The notes: generated by a model from the letters alone, not told the origin. Numbered from the stretch's first letter, positions 29,286 to 40,409 are shown. The stretch is DNA of 64,000 nucleotides from Tritrichomonas musculus (GCA_039105265.1 JAPFFF010000053.1:62001-126000); one strand, 5' to 3'. Made by a program: numbers and translations.

Positions 29286-29936
29286 AAATTTTTATAGAAT
29301 TTTTCTGAAATAATACAATATTTGTATTAAATTATGTTGTAAATTATGAAATTTAGTAAAATACATTTATCTTCAATAATAATAATATATTATTATTAAT
29401 TGAAGAGAAAATAAAATTGCCTCAAAAAGTGAAAATAAATGGTACTGAGATTTTGGCCGCTTCAAAAAGTTTATAAAAATAAAAAAAAATATCTTAATTA
29501 TCTTTATTATTAACACTGTAATTAGTGTTCTTTCCTAAGTTTCCATTTAGTATATTTGTGTTGACTTTTGAGTTATATATAAAAAAAAAAAATCTTGATG
29601 AGAATAACTTAAATATAGTATTGTATCTATAACAGTATTAGTTGGAACTAGTTGTAAGGAAAAGCTTTCCTATTTTTCTGTCGGATTACTAAATAAGGTA
29701 GGTAAGAATATCAAGTAACAATGTAATTTCAAAGATATGCGATTTTATAAAAGCATGATCAAATTGGAAAAATCTTGCAATTCATGGTATAATACATCGG
29801 ATGTACTTTTGGTGATATCGGTCTTGGGAGTCTAAATGCGATAGTTGGCCTAATTTGCTACGATTTTAAGAAAACAAATAATATTTAACATATATAAAAC
29901 TTTTTGATAACTTATTTGGTGGTACTGACTTTTTGG
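29286..29936. other. Intergenic, no gene seen
   Basis: About 650 A+T-rich bases. GGTACTGAGATTTTGG (29441) and GGTACTGACTTTTTGG (near 29923) are similar short direct repeats; nothing else stands out. Confidence 0.5.
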
Positions 29937-29944
29937 TTCCAGAT

Positions 29945-31507
29945 ATAGGTGTGGCGTAAAGTTTTTCCAACCGCTTTTTGCGCAGAAAAATATAAATATA
30001 AACTATTCAAAATATAAAAAGATTTTTATTTCCATTAAAAAAAAAATGTATAATATCAGCTTTTCTGTAATAAAATAAACTGTATATTTAGTGCATGTTC
30101 AAATAATTTCAAAAATAAACTGATGTTAATGAAATATGCTGATCGATAATGAACATTATAATTATATTAAATACATTTATTTAATTTATGTATATATTTC
30201 TGTAATTAAATATTTTTATATGAATCATATATAAAAATTAAGGAGATTTTAATACATTTTTTGCATTAAAGATTCAGTATCTTTTTCAAAAATTTAATAA
30301 AAAGTAAATTAGGCACTATTTGTTCATTTTCTTTCAACACTAGAAGCAAATCATCAGATTACTAAAGTAAAAATATGGAGAAATTTTTCTAAAATAATAT
30401 TAACTAATTTTCTTCCAAAAAGAAATTGAAGAATAAAGAATCCTAAATTCATATGATATACGACCATAAGAATATTTTTTTGGAAATAAGAAACTTTGAA
30501 ATCTTTTAGTGCACGAGAAACGACTACCTTGCATGTTTGCCTCAAAAAATTGAAAGGAAATTGAATGAAGCATTCAAATTTGAAAACTAACCGATAATTC
30601 TGAAAAACTCTAGTGTGGCGATCGGAAGTGAAGTGTCAAATAATTGAAATAAAACTTAAAAAATCCATGGATCACAAAATAAACCAATTAATTAAATGTT
30701 ATATGATATATTGATTATAAATTTTGAATAAAAAATAAAATTCTATGTGCAGGATTTAAGATATAAAATAAATGATATTTTCTTTCAAATCTGAGACATG
30801 TTATATGAAAAATATAATTTATTTTAAGCTTTTTTGTAAAATTTTATAAGCCATTCGCATATTAAACCATTTGGATATTTTTAAATATTTTGAAATATCA
30901 AGGAAAAATAATAAAACTTATCAAATAATAAATTTGATATTATATTTTATAATCATTTCATATAAATCAATCAAGAAATTGGAAAAAAGAAATTAAGATG
31001 ATCTATATCATAGGAAAGAACAATTTTTTAAATTCATTATGTATGAAATAAAAAATTATTTATCCTAATTTATTCAAAATTGAAAAAAAAAAAAAAATTT
31101 GATTTTAGTTTTTTCTTCTTTGTAAACGATATACTTTATTTTTTTAAGCACATGTTACTTATATTATATATTTTCAATTTTCAGATCTAAAATGAATGTC
31201 CAAAAAGATTTATCTTAGAGAATCTACTTTCTTTTTTGGTGTCATATGTTTTCTCTTTAATATTGTTTACTCGAAAATCTTTTCATTAGTTGGAAAATTA
31301 TAAAACAATTACATTTATCATTGTGAAAAAACGATTATTTTCAATTGAATTTCCTAAATAATCATATCTTGAAATTGATACATAGAATTTTCAAAATAAT
31401 AATTTTATAAATATTATATTATAATTATATTCCTAAAAACAAAATATCAACCCATTCCATGGATTTTTTAATTTTTCTGACACTTCACTTCCGATCGCCA
31501 CACCTAT
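29945..31507. mobile_element. Candidate outer element with 12-bp inverted ends and TTCCAGAT duplication
   Basis: ATAGGTGTGGCG at 29945 is mirrored by CGCCACACCTAT ending at 31507. TTCCAGAT lies directly outside both ends (29937-29944 and 31508-31515), as an 8-bp target duplication would. The interior has no coding frame of note. Its right end coincides with that of the inner element, so one may have formed within or beside the other. Confidence 0.5.
30613..31503. mobile_element. Inner non-autonomous element with longer inverted ends
   Basis: About 890 bp. The left end GTGTGGCGATCGGAAGTGAA and its continuation through AAAAAATCCATGGA are mirrored at the right end (31455-31503), giving arms near 50-60 bp with small indels. 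CTA directly flanks both sides (30610-30612 and 31504-31506), a possible 3-bp target duplication. There is no transposase gene, so this is a miniature-type element. CATAGAATTTT/AAATTCTATG further inside also pair. Confidence 0.65.
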
Positions 31508-31593
31508 TTCCAGATATGTGCGTTCAGCTATAAATATTCTGTAATATGTTTTCTTATTATAATATAATTATAAGAATTTGAGTTAAAGCGGCC

Positions 31594-31717
31594 AAAATAC
31601 AAGAAGCTCTAGGTAGTTTTATTTATATATTTAAAATTATTATAGATAACATATACAAAATACAAGAAGCTCTGGGTAGTTTTATTTATATATTTATAAT
31701 TGTTATAAATAACATAT
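31594..31717. repeat. Two tandem copies of a 63-bp unit
   Basis: The unit begins AAAATACAAGAAGCTCT and runs to about ATAACATAT. The two copies differ at a handful of positions. No function is apparent. Confidence 0.8.
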
Positions 31718-32585
31718 TTCATAATGTATAAAGTTAAATTAACTTTTGAGACAAGATTATATATCATGATATTAATTGTTGCCAAATAGTAATTTGTAGT
31801 TATTACTGATACATTATATATTTTATATGATATTTACATATATTAAATAATTATTTTAGTATTTCAATTGAGAAAGATATAAAACAGAAACTTTATTTTT
31901 TAAAAATTGAATTTAAACGTACGTTGAGTAAAAGCACATTTTTGAAAATCATTGAATAAACCAATTTGTTTATATATTGAAATATTTTCTTAAAGTAAAG
32001 TAGATAAATAAACTTTTTACATATGCTAATTCGAGAAAATTCATTTTTGTATTCTAGAAACAAACATAAATTTCTTGAATTCAAATTTCAAAAGCTTATA
32101 ACTTTATCAATTTAGAATAAAATTTCAAACGCATACGTAGTTTTTTATTCTAGTATATATATTATTTATAACTTATTTTTCAATCAGTAAATTTCCAAAT
32201 TGAAGGACTTCATACATTTTGAAATTCTTCATTTTTTCTCTTGTTTTACGAATATTTCAAAACATATGAAATCATTCAATTTCGGTGATATGTAGTAATA
32301 AAAAAAAACATTTATGATTCAGATTCTAGAGTATTAAACTACGTATTCATTTTATAAATTATCATATATTCATCATTTTTCATTACAACCAAAAATATGT
32401 TCATAGTATAACATTTATTTCTTCTTCAAATTTAATTATAGAATTCAAATCATCATTACATCAAGCAATTACATTACTTAATCATCATTACAATATTGTA
32501 TTATTCCTCGATTAAATTCGAAAATTATGGTTTTCTAAAAAAAGATATTTTGAGATTATTTGCTTTATATTGTATTCCTCCATAT
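31718..32585. other. Gene-free A+T-rich stretch
   Basis: About 870 bases with only short chance frames. I see no RNA gene, element ends or ordered repeats. Confidence 0.6.
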
Positions 32586-32587
32586 AG

Positions 32588-33038
32588 CTTACGCCAAAAA
32601 TTGATCTAAAAATTTATGTAAAGTAAATTTTTTATATACTAATCTTGCTTTAAATATACTAAATACTAAAAAATAATTTTCTTTTTGTTAAATTTCTTTT
32701 ATTCAAAATTTGAAAAATATATCGAAAAAGGAATGACCCTCTACTCATTGTTTTTTATTGGCGTAATCATCCCCCATTTTATACGCCAATTCAAAAATTG
32801 AGAACATTTCACAGAAATCCTCAGAAAAAATAATGGTTTGGCGTACGCCATGCCAATTGATTTTATAAATTTTTTTAATAATTTTTTTTCTTTTAATTAA
32901 ATATATAGTAAAATAACACAAATAATTAATTAAAAAAAAAAAAAACAAAAATAACTTTTTAAATACAGAAAAATTGTTTTTTATTTTCACTTGTCTTTTT
33001 TCAGCAGGCATTTACGCCATTTTGCATTGGCGTAAAAG
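32588..33038. repeat. Cluster of TTGGCGTA/TACGCCAA palindromes
   Basis: In a nearly G/C-free setting TACGCCA or TGGCGTA occurs at about 32,588, 32,759, 32,782, 32,834 (as the perfect 12-bp palindrome TGGCGTACGCCA), 33,012 and 33,028. Two sets form hairpins: ATTGGCGTA ... TACGCCAAT (32,758-32,792) and TTTACGCCA-ttttgca-TTGGCGTAAA (33,011-33,036). One more TACGCCA lies near 36,693, upstream of the neighbouring ankyrin gene. They could be protein-binding sites, RNA 3'-end hairpins or remains of a small element. Confidence 0.6.
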
Positions 33039-33130
33039 CCTATTCTATACATTTCACAATTGCTAAAAAATTTTCAAAATCAAAACCATTTACCGAGTCA
33101 AAAAAATTCACAAATTCTATTAAATTCTTC

Positions 33131-36100
33131 TTATTTTATTATTTTATGATTTGTGAGCTTTAATTTAATTTCTTCGTCTTCTGTGATATCAACTGGTGTA
33201 TTTCCTCTTCCATCTTTAACTTTAATATCAATATTTTTGTTTCGTAATAAAATGTCAATGATATTCATGTTTTTATTATTGACTGCATTATGTAATGCTG
33301 TCTTTTCTTCATCTTCATATTTATTTAATTTGTTGATTTCTATATTTTCTTTTGTTAATAATGATTCAATAATTTTTATTTCTCCTTTATCAACTGCAAA
33401 ATATAATGCTGTATATTCATAGTTTTCATCGTCATCTTCATATTTATTCATTATATTCACATCAATTTTATTATTTGATAATAAAAGATCAACAATTTCA
33501 AGATTTGATTTATCAATTGCTGTATATAATGCTGTTTCTTCACTCTTCGAATTCCTCATCTCTTCATAAATCATTTCATTTTTTTTATTGAGGAAATTGA
33601 CATCAATATCTTCAATATTTAATAGAATTTTCACAATTTCAGTGTTTTCATTTTCAACAGCTGCATATAATACATTCTTTTCATATCTATTTCTGTTTAC
33701 TACTTCGTAAAAGTATTCATATTTATCATTGGTTTTATGTTCATATTTATTAATAATATTTATATCAATGTTTCCATTCAGCAATAAAAGTTTGACCATT
33801 TCGGTATCACCTTTTTCAACCAACATAAATAATAATGTCTTTTCATAGTATTCTTTTTCTTCTTTACTTTCTTTTTCTTCAATATCACCAAATTGTATAT
33901 ATTCTTTTCGATATTTATTGATGACATTTTTATATGGTTTTTCCATAAAAGTTTTGATAATTTCTGAATGATTATATTTTTCGAATGCTAAAAGTAAACA
34001 TGTTTTTTCATATACCACAAGTTTTTTTTCTTTATTTCTTTTATCATCAGATTCAATATTGCAAAACAAAGATTTATATTTATTAATGCAATGAATATCT
34101 GTTTGATCTTTTGATAAAAGAAGTTTGATGATTTCAAGATTCCCTTTCTCAATAGCTAATAATAATGCAACTTTGGAATATTCCTCAGTTTGATATAATT
34201 GATTTGAAACATAAGAGTTATATGCATTGGTATCAATTTTTTCATTCGTTAACAAACATTTAATCATTTCAATATCTTCTTGTTCAACAGCAAAATACAA
34301 TGGCGTTGTTGTATATCCTTTATATATCTTATTTTTTTTATCTTCTTCTATTTCACATTCACCATCAATTGATTCTTTAAATACTTTATTTATATCAATA
34401 TCATTAATATCTATTAAAAGTTTAACTATCTCTAGATTTCCTTTTTCCATTGCCATTGATAATGCATTTTTTTCATACTTATAACTAAAATCTAGATGTA
34501 GATTTACTAATTTATGAGAATTATTCTTATCAAACTCAATTTTGGATAATATTGTTTTAACCATTTCAAGATTTCCACCTACATTTTCTATTAAATTTTT
34601 ATCTTTATTATACGTCAAAGACCTTTCTAAACACTGCATTTCTTCTCTATTTGAATTATTTATGGCATAATTAGTTTTAGAATTCTTCAATAAAAGTTTG
34701 ACAATTTCAAAATTATCATTTTCAATTGCCAAAAATAAAACATCTTTTTCATATATCAAATTATTTCCCCATTTTTTTGATTCCGTATTATCTTGAAAAA
34801 ATTCTTTTTTATTAATGATGCTAACATCAATTTCATCTTTTGATAACAAAAGTTTGACAATTTCTATATTTCCTTTTTCAACTGCTAAGAATAAAGCTGT
34901 CTTTTCATGTAATTCTTTTGTTATGTTTAAATAGTTTATATACCAAGTAGTAGATCCTTGTTTTTTAATTTTTACTTTAGTAGCGCAATCAAACCTGTTT
35001 ATTTTATTAACATCAATTGATTTGTTTTTCAATAAAAGATCGACTAATTCCACATTTTGTTTTTCAATTGCTAAAAATAAAGGCGTCTTTTCGTCATATC
35101 CATCTTTTTTTGAAGTTTTTACTGAGTTTTCATCAATATTCATCCTGTAGACTGTATTTCCATATATATTTGTGTAAGGAACATTGACATCAATTCCATC
35201 CTTCATTAATAAAAGTTTAGCAATATCATTTTCTTCTTGTTCTATTGCTAAGCATAAAGCTGTCATTTTTTTCTTCTCCTTATCATTATCTATTTGTTTA
35301 TTATAAACATAATTAATATCAAATCTATCATTTTCTATTACAGTTTTTGCAATTTCAGTTTTGTGGTATAAAATGGAAAAATAGAGTGCTTCTTGAATTA
35401 TTGGCCCTTTTATGTTTTTATTATTTATTAAAATATTTATCATATCAATGTTTTCATTTTCTAAGATTATTTCCAGAGCTGTCTTTCCTTCTCTCTTATA
35501 AAGTACACATGCGTTTATTTTGCCTTGAATGTCATTTTCCAAAAGCTTTTCAATCAAATAGCAGTAATCGTATTGAAAAAAAAGGAAATATGTTGATGAA
35601 TAAAACTCATCTTCATAAATGAATTCAAAATTGTAATATTTGATACTTTCATCCATTTGATTACGTGGTTCATTATTCATAAAATTATTTTTAAAGTATC
35701 CGGCTATATCATTGTGATGACATTTAATCGCTTCATAGAAAAAGTTAACATTGAATTGTTCTTCATTTTTGGCGTCAAAAAAATGAATCAAGTCCAAATT
35801 ATGACCATGAATTGCATATGGAAGCATTGATTGTTCTAGTTTAATTTCATTTAACTTGAGAAAATTAACTATTTGAATCGATCCATAGAAAAATGAGTAT
35901 TCAATTAGTGTCACTTTTTGTTCTTTTTGAAGTAAAAAATTGTTTGTCTCATAAATTGACGGTTTGATTGTGGAATTCAGGCTGATCCCTGTTTGACTTA
36001 CATGTGCAACGAATTCATCAATTAAATCATCCCTAATGAAACGACAGATGTAATCATCGTTCTCTCCAATTTTGCGATACTCTTCATGATTTTTATATTG

Positions 36101-36604
36101 CCCTGATTTTAATCTTTTCATCAAACGGCTGTATTTATTTTTATAGTTTTTGTCAGTAGTTTGTTGATTCAAATAGATTTCGATTTCTGGATAAAAATAT
36201 TCGGGATAATTTTCTGATTTGTATTTTCCTTTTGTTATCGTCTCAAGTATATATGAATTCATTGTAATGACATTATTGTCGAAAAGAAAGAGAAGAAGAC
36301 GTTTGTTTGTTTTGAAAAAATTAAATATTTCGTTATTCGAATAATAATTTTTTATTGCAGGAACAAAATGATTCAAGATTTGATCAATTTTGAGATAGAA
36401 ATCTTTATTGTGCTGATAATTGTTGAATATATTTACGATTAAATACACTATTAATTTGACTTTATGTCTATCTTGAAGAATATTTTTTGGAAGCATTCGA
36501 TCTAAAGGTTCTGATTGTTCATCAAGATTTGATTCTTCCTCCAAAAAATTCAAAATATTATTTTGGATGGATTTTAAATCTTCCATTATATCATGAATGC
36601 TCAT
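33131..36604 (-). CDS. Large DUF3447/ankyrin-repeat protein
   Basis: A protein of about 1,157 residues. The N-terminal third carries the trichomonad DUF3447 region (YRKIGENDDYICRFIRDDLIDEF, SIYETNNFLL, SFFYGSIQIVNFL, YAIHGHNLDLIHFF). Then follow more than fifteen ankyrin modules of the form ALxLAIEKxNxEIVKLLLxxxxIDVNxxNK. Unusually, most modules are separated by 15-30 charged residues rich in Lys, Glu and Asn, so the period is near 60, not 33. There is no signal peptide, membrane segment or enzyme domain. The start MSIHD is chosen over an upstream in-frame Met because a TCATTTTTAAT initiator abuts it. The role is likely protein binding; targets are unknown. Confidence 0.88.
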   Translation of the reverse strand: MSIHDIMEDLKSIQNNILNFLEEESNLDEQSEPLDRMLPKNILQDRHKVKLIVYLIVNIFNNYQHNKDFYLKIDQILNHFVPAIKNYYSNNEIFNFFKTNKRLLLFLFDNNVITMNSYILETITKGKYKSENYPEYFYPEIEIYLNQQTTDKNYKNKYSRLMKRLKSGQYKNHEEYRKIGENDDYICRFIRDDLIDEFVAHVSQTGISLNSTIKPSIYETNNFLLQKEQKVTLIEYSFFYGSIQIVNFLKLNEIKLEQSMLPYAIHGHNLDLIHFFDAKNEEQFNVNFFYEAIKCHHNDIAGYFKNNFMNNEPRNQMDESIKYYNFEFIYEDEFYSSTYFLFFQYDYCYLIEKLLENDIQGKINACVLYKREGKTALEIILENENIDMINILINNKNIKGPIIQEALYFSILYHKTEIAKTVIENDRFDINYVYNKQIDNDKEKKKMTALCLAIEQEENDIAKLLLMKDGIDVNVPYTNIYGNTVYRMNIDENSVKTSKKDGYDEKTPLFLAIEKQNVELVDLLLKNKSIDVNKINRFDCATKVKIKKQGSTTWYINYLNITKELHEKTALFLAVEKGNIEIVKLLLSKDEIDVSIINKKEFFQDNTESKKWGNNLIYEKDVLFLAIENDNFEIVKLLLKNSKTNYAINNSNREEMQCLERSLTYNKDKNLIENVGGNLEMVKTILSKIEFDKNNSHKLVNLHLDFSYKYEKNALSMAMEKGNLEIVKLLIDINDIDINKVFKESIDGECEIEEDKKNKIYKGYTTTPLYFAVEQEDIEMIKCLLTNEKIDTNAYNSYVSNQLYQTEEYSKVALLLAIEKGNLEIIKLLLSKDQTDIHCINKYKSLFCNIESDDKRNKEKKLVVYEKTCLLLAFEKYNHSEIIKTFMEKPYKNVINKYRKEYIQFGDIEEKESKEEKEYYEKTLLFMLVEKGDTEMVKLLLLNGNIDINIINKYEHKTNDKYEYFYEVVNRNRYEKNVLYAAVENENTEIVKILLNIEDIDVNFLNKKNEMIYEEMRNSKSEETALYTAIDKSNLEIVDLLLSNNKIDVNIMNKYEDDDENYEYTALYFAVDKGEIKIIESLLTKENIEINKLNKYEDEEKTALHNAVNNKNMNIIDILLRNKNIDIKVKDGRGNTPVDITEDEEIKLKLTNHKIIK

Positions 36605-36615
36605 ATTAAAAATGA
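36605..36615 (-). promoter_or_regulatory. Initiator adjoining the start codon of the large ankyrin gene
   Basis: TCATTTTTAAT directly precedes ATG 36604, nearly the same string as at the caspase-fold gene. It decides between two possible Met starts. Confidence 0.55.
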
Positions 36616-37011
36616 ATAAAATTTTAAAGAATAAATACAAATTTGGAAGCATTGCACTTTTCATATAAAATTTTTTGCCAATGGATTATTTATACGCCAC
36701 TTTTTGAATTGCTCACAATTTATTGTATCATACAATTAAATTTTGGTTTTGGCATGAAATAATTGGCTATTTATTTGATCCAACAAATAAGACTTTTTTT
36801 TTTTTTTTTTTTTTTTTTTGTAAAATATTTTTATTTCAATTTTTTAGAAAGAATAAAAGGGGATTCGTTTATTATTAATCTTGACTTATTCTAATTTTTC
36901 ATTTTGCATTACATTTCAGATTTTATCAACTATATAAAGTTGATCATTTTCATCATCAACCTATTATGATCATTTAAGTATAAAAATTTTTCACGGTATA
37001 AGGTAACCTTA
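36616..37011. other. Intergenic with T homopolymer
   Basis: About 400 bases. A run of T lies near 36,796-36,819, and AACTATATAAAGTTGATC forms a short inverted pair near 36,930. No gene is seen. Confidence 0.5.
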
Positions 37012-38724
37012 TTATTTTAAAATTTCATTAACAACTTCTTCGAATTTAACTCCAAGTTCTGTTTCATCATTAAAAAGTTTCTGGAATTTAGAAATGATTA
37101 TTTTCTTTGAAAATTCAGGGAAAAACTTTTTATAGCATCGCAATAGTATTTTAAGGATGAATAAATTGTCCTCTTTCAGGACGAAGTGAAAAAGTTCTCC
37201 GAAATCGTTCACCTCCAAATTATCGAAATTATCAGATAAAAACTGCAAAGCGTAAGAATTCATCTTCAATGTGCTAATTTGAAAAGCAGTTACGAAGTAA
37301 ATATTTTCTCTTTGATTCACGTTGAATCCTGGCTGTTTTGTGAACATCTTAACAATCTTCATATCAACAAACCGTCCAACTGACCATTGGAAAGGAGAAA
37401 ATTTTGAAATTCCAGGAGTAGAATAATTGATTTTAGGGTTTTTAAATAACAATTCGACAGCCTGTGCGTTATTCTGATTAATTGCAGCGACAAGTGTTAT
37501 TGCGTTTGTGTTCGTAGGCGAGTAATAATTAATATCAACGTTCGGATGCTTCAGGAATTCACGACTAAAAAAGCAGGATTGATCGTGGAAAGAATTCTGA
37601 AGTATATCATTTATTTGGTCGTCTAGAAACCGTTTATTTTTAATTAAAAAAGGAATCAAAACAGAATCAAGGAAAATAAAATTGAAAGAGAAACAAGTAT
37701 CACTAATTAATCTGAGTACAATTTCATCTTTTTCCTGTTCAACGTCACTTTTTTCTAAGAAATTATAGTAATCGTAATTATTTAATATATATTCAGTCAC
37801 TTCATGATTCCAACTTTGAATTGAGCACTCGAGTCCTTCCACGACAAACTTTTCTTTCATCTGTGATTCAACAATATGCATTAAATCATAATTTCTTTGA
37901 CAAATTGAGGAAAAAATATTGTCTATCTCAATTTTTGAATTCATCATCACAAATTTGAATATATTGAATGCATTGTATTGAATTATGTATTCAAGCAAAG
38001 GTATCGGGCGGGGATTGTAAAGATAACTTTCTAGAACTGATTCGGATACTTCCATGTCGAATTTTAGGTTTAAATTGGAAAAAATTTTTTGGAAGGAATC
38101 AATATCATCTAATTTGATTGAAAGTCGAAAAAGATCTTTTTCGATTTCTAAGTATGCGGAGTCGTGATAATCATTTGAATTTCGTAACCAATTGAAATAT
38201 TTGACACGTAAATCGACAAATTCATCAATGTATTCTTTGGTATATGGAACATGAATTTTTTTTTTGATTTCTGATTCGAAAATTTCTGGTTCGTGTTCGA
38301 TAATCTCTGGAAGAAAATATTCTGCCACGGTTGGCGCTTCTTGAAATCGAGTTGCTTGAATAATTTGTTCCATGGAAATTAGATTTTCATTATAAAACCA
38401 AAGCTTAAAGAAAAAAAGTCCACCAAAAATATTCCAAAAAAATGAGGATAAGTCTTGCAAAATTTCCTTAATAGGCGAAAATATTTTTTCAAATAACTTG
38501 ATTGAATTTCCTTTATTAGTTTGAATATTATTCCGTGCATAATAAGCAAACGTTTGACAAACCATCATTAAATCATCTTTTTGTGTGAGATATTGTGGTG
38601 GTATTTGATTAATAATATTATTTATTTCATCCTCGTTGGCATTCGGTCTTAAATCGCATAAATCTTTTTCTATTTGAGATATTAATTTGATTTTTTGTGT
38701 ATCATTAAAAATATTATACATCAT
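37012..38724 (-). CDS. Ankyrin-type repeat protein, divergent DUF3447-like family
   Basis: A protein of about 570 residues. The order of parts resembles the neighbouring DUF3447 protein: a helical N-terminal third; a segment with RPIPLLEYIIQYNAFNIFKFVMMNSKIEID (like the LIEYSFFYGS...IVNFL element of the family); and a C-terminal set of ankyrin-like modules (AITLVAAINQNNAQAVELLFKNPKI, SPFQWSVGRFVDMKIVKMF, FVLKEDNLFILKILLRCY). Repeats are degenerate, so the fold is inferred from pattern. I chose the ATG at 38724 because the few upstream in-frame codons have no ATG. It lies head-to-tail with the 33131-36604 gene, suggesting local family expansion. Confidence 0.75.
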   Translation of the reverse strand: MMYNIFNDTQKIKLISQIEKDLCDLRPNANEDEINNIINQIPPQYLTQKDDLMMVCQTFAYYARNNIQTNKGNSIKLFEKIFSPIKEILQDLSSFFWNIFGGLFFFKLWFYNENLISMEQIIQATRFQEAPTVAEYFLPEIIEHEPEIFESEIKKKIHVPYTKEYIDEFVDLRVKYFNWLRNSNDYHDSAYLEIEKDLFRLSIKLDDIDSFQKIFSNLNLKFDMEVSESVLESYLYNPRPIPLLEYIIQYNAFNIFKFVMMNSKIEIDNIFSSICQRNYDLMHIVESQMKEKFVVEGLECSIQSWNHEVTEYILNNYDYYNFLEKSDVEQEKDEIVLRLISDTCFSFNFIFLDSVLIPFLIKNKRFLDDQINDILQNSFHDQSCFFSREFLKHPNVDINYYSPTNTNAITLVAAINQNNAQAVELLFKNPKINYSTPGISKFSPFQWSVGRFVDMKIVKMFTKQPGFNVNQRENIYFVTAFQISTLKMNSYALQFLSDNFDNLEVNDFGELFHFVLKEDNLFILKILLRCYKKFFPEFSKKIIISKFQKLFNDETELGVKFEEVVNEILK

Positions 38725-39023
38725 ATTTGGTTTCAAAGATCAAAATTTTGGTAAAAATTTTGTTTTCAAAAAGTGAAGCTTAAATCTTTCATATAACATT
38801 TCATTTTTTTTTTGACAATGGATATTTCTAAATATATCAATCAAAAAAAAAGATTGTTCATTGTATTTTGCTTTATTTCATTCAAAAAGATAATAATAAT
38901 GAAAATTTTAGAGCTTTTGTTAATATTACGAAGATTATAATCCATCAATTAAAACATTATAATTATTTACCCTATTTTCTTCCAGAACTCTGCTCACTGC
39001 AAGATAACGAATTATAAAAAATA

Positions 39024-39416
39024 ATGGAAAATTATCTTTATCCTAGTAATGTCGACAATTTTGAAGAAAACAGAAAAATTGGTGAAGCTCACAATTATGT
39101 CTGCCAATTAATGCGGAAAGATTTGATACATGAGTTCAGCACATACTTCAATATGAATAACTTAACTATGAATTATCGAATACCCAAATCACTTTTTGAA
39201 ACGAATCAATTATTTTTGAACTATAGGCAATTCAATTTAATTGAATGCCTATCGTTTTTTGATTCTTTTAAAATTGTAAAGTTTTTAATGCACAAAGGTT
39301 TTAATGTTAGTGGAACGGTTCTGATGTATTCTATTCATTCCAACGATGCTAAATTGATTCGTTTAATTGAAGAAAATTTGAATTATGAACTGCAATATTC
39401 CTCCATCCTTCACTAA
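39024..39416 (+). pseudogene. Truncated DUF3447 N-terminal fragment
   Basis: 130 residues matching the DUF3447 opening of the large ankyrin gene: ENRKIGEAHNYVCQLMRKDLIHEF, PKSLFETNQLF, FNLIECLSFFDSFKIVKFLM, MYSIHSNDAKLIRLIEENL. The stop comes where the family continues into ankyrin repeats, and the next codons (from 39432) read as a different family. It is either a small stand-alone protein or, more likely, the 5' piece of a broken gene. It lies opposite in direction to the two intact relatives. Confidence 0.65.
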
Positions 39417-39431
39417 AATAGGATATCATGT

Positions 39432-39545
39432 TTTTTTGGCTGTGAAAATCTGTTTGAAATTACGATTCCTCCTTTAATTAAGATGGTTTCTGATGATCTT
39501 TTCACTGGTTGTGAATTACTCAAAAACAAGAAAACTAATATATAA
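39432..39545 (+). pseudogene. BspA-like leucine-rich repeat fragment
   Basis: The frame reads FFGCENLFEITIPPLIKMVS then DDLFTGCELLKNKKTNI and stop. The GCENLxEITIP...VSDDLFTGCELL pattern is the type-5 leucine-rich repeat of trichomonad BspA-like surface proteins. It starts 15 bases after the DUF3447 fragment's stop, so two unrelated families abut here. Confidence 0.65.
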
Positions 39546-39917
39546 AAGGTAGATTAGAAATTTTATTTATATTTTGCATAAGTCAAAGCATTATTTGCAT
39601 ATCTGATAAAAATGTCATTTTTTGTAAGGGCCGTGATATGAATAAAACAAACTTTTGTGATTTCATATCACATGTCGTATAAAAATGATAATCAATTTGG
39701 ATTTCATAATCATTATTTTTTTAAATAATTGTATTCATCTTTCATTATATGAATTTAGAGATACACATTTTCATTTAAATTTAAAAATTTACTTTATTTA
39801 TCTAATTAGACATATAAACTTTGTTTTTTAATTTTCAAGTGTAAAAAATAAATCATTCAATATTTGAAATAAATTCTTAGAAACCGTAAGTTTACAAGCG
39901 AAAATTAAAAAAAAAAA
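39546..39917. other. Gene-free A+T-rich stretch ending in an A run
   Basis: About 370 bases with no gene seen. The run of A ending at 39917 precisely borders the 462-bp element. Confidence 0.5.
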
Positions 39918-40379
39918 GAGGAATTCTTTATAACACATGAAACTTTTTCAGAAGAAAATAATCGTCCATTTTTTCAAGGTTTATTTTATATAGAAAAGAT
40001 TAAAAGTTCCTTGTATTTTTTATTGATTTCTTAATTTATGCATTTTAGAGAATATGTTAAGCGCGAAATAATCGAAAATTTTCAAAAATGAGATTATTAT
40101 TTGATTAATATTTATTCTTAAAAATGGTTGATTTAGATAATCAAATGGCTTAATGGGCTTCCTACATTGATATAATTTAGGATTTGATGGTTAAAATCAG
40201 TATTAAATAAGAAAACAAATATTTTTAAATTATTTTAAAGGAATAAAAAAAGCATGAATAGGAGGTCATGCTATTTTATTTAAAAATTATTAATTTTAAT
40301 TTATCAAAAAGTTTATTTAGACCATATATGCATACAAAAAGTTCTCTGTGCTTCAGCACTGTGCTAACAAATTGCACCC
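39918..40379. mobile_element. 462-bp element (copy B)
   Basis: Full-length second copy of 18570-19031, in the same orientation. It starts GAGGAATTCTTTATA and ends TTGCACCC. A-runs stand on both sides, so a 9-base A duplication of the target is possible and would match the 9-bp duplication seen at copy A. It is inserted amid BspA-like remnants. Confidence 0.75.
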
Positions 40380-40409
40380 AAAAAAAAAAAAAAAAGGTTA
40401 TATCGTATA

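Noticed and set aside
29450-31598. 13-bp inverted pair ATTTTGGCCGCTT / AAGCGGCCAAAAT as ends of a larger element
   Set aside because: No target duplication flanks it and the match stops after 13 bases. It is more than chance would suggest but not enough to call.
32745-33011. 88-residue minus-strand frame
   Set aside because: Phe/Lys/Ile-rich, spans the palindrome cluster, and shows no domain; probably chance.
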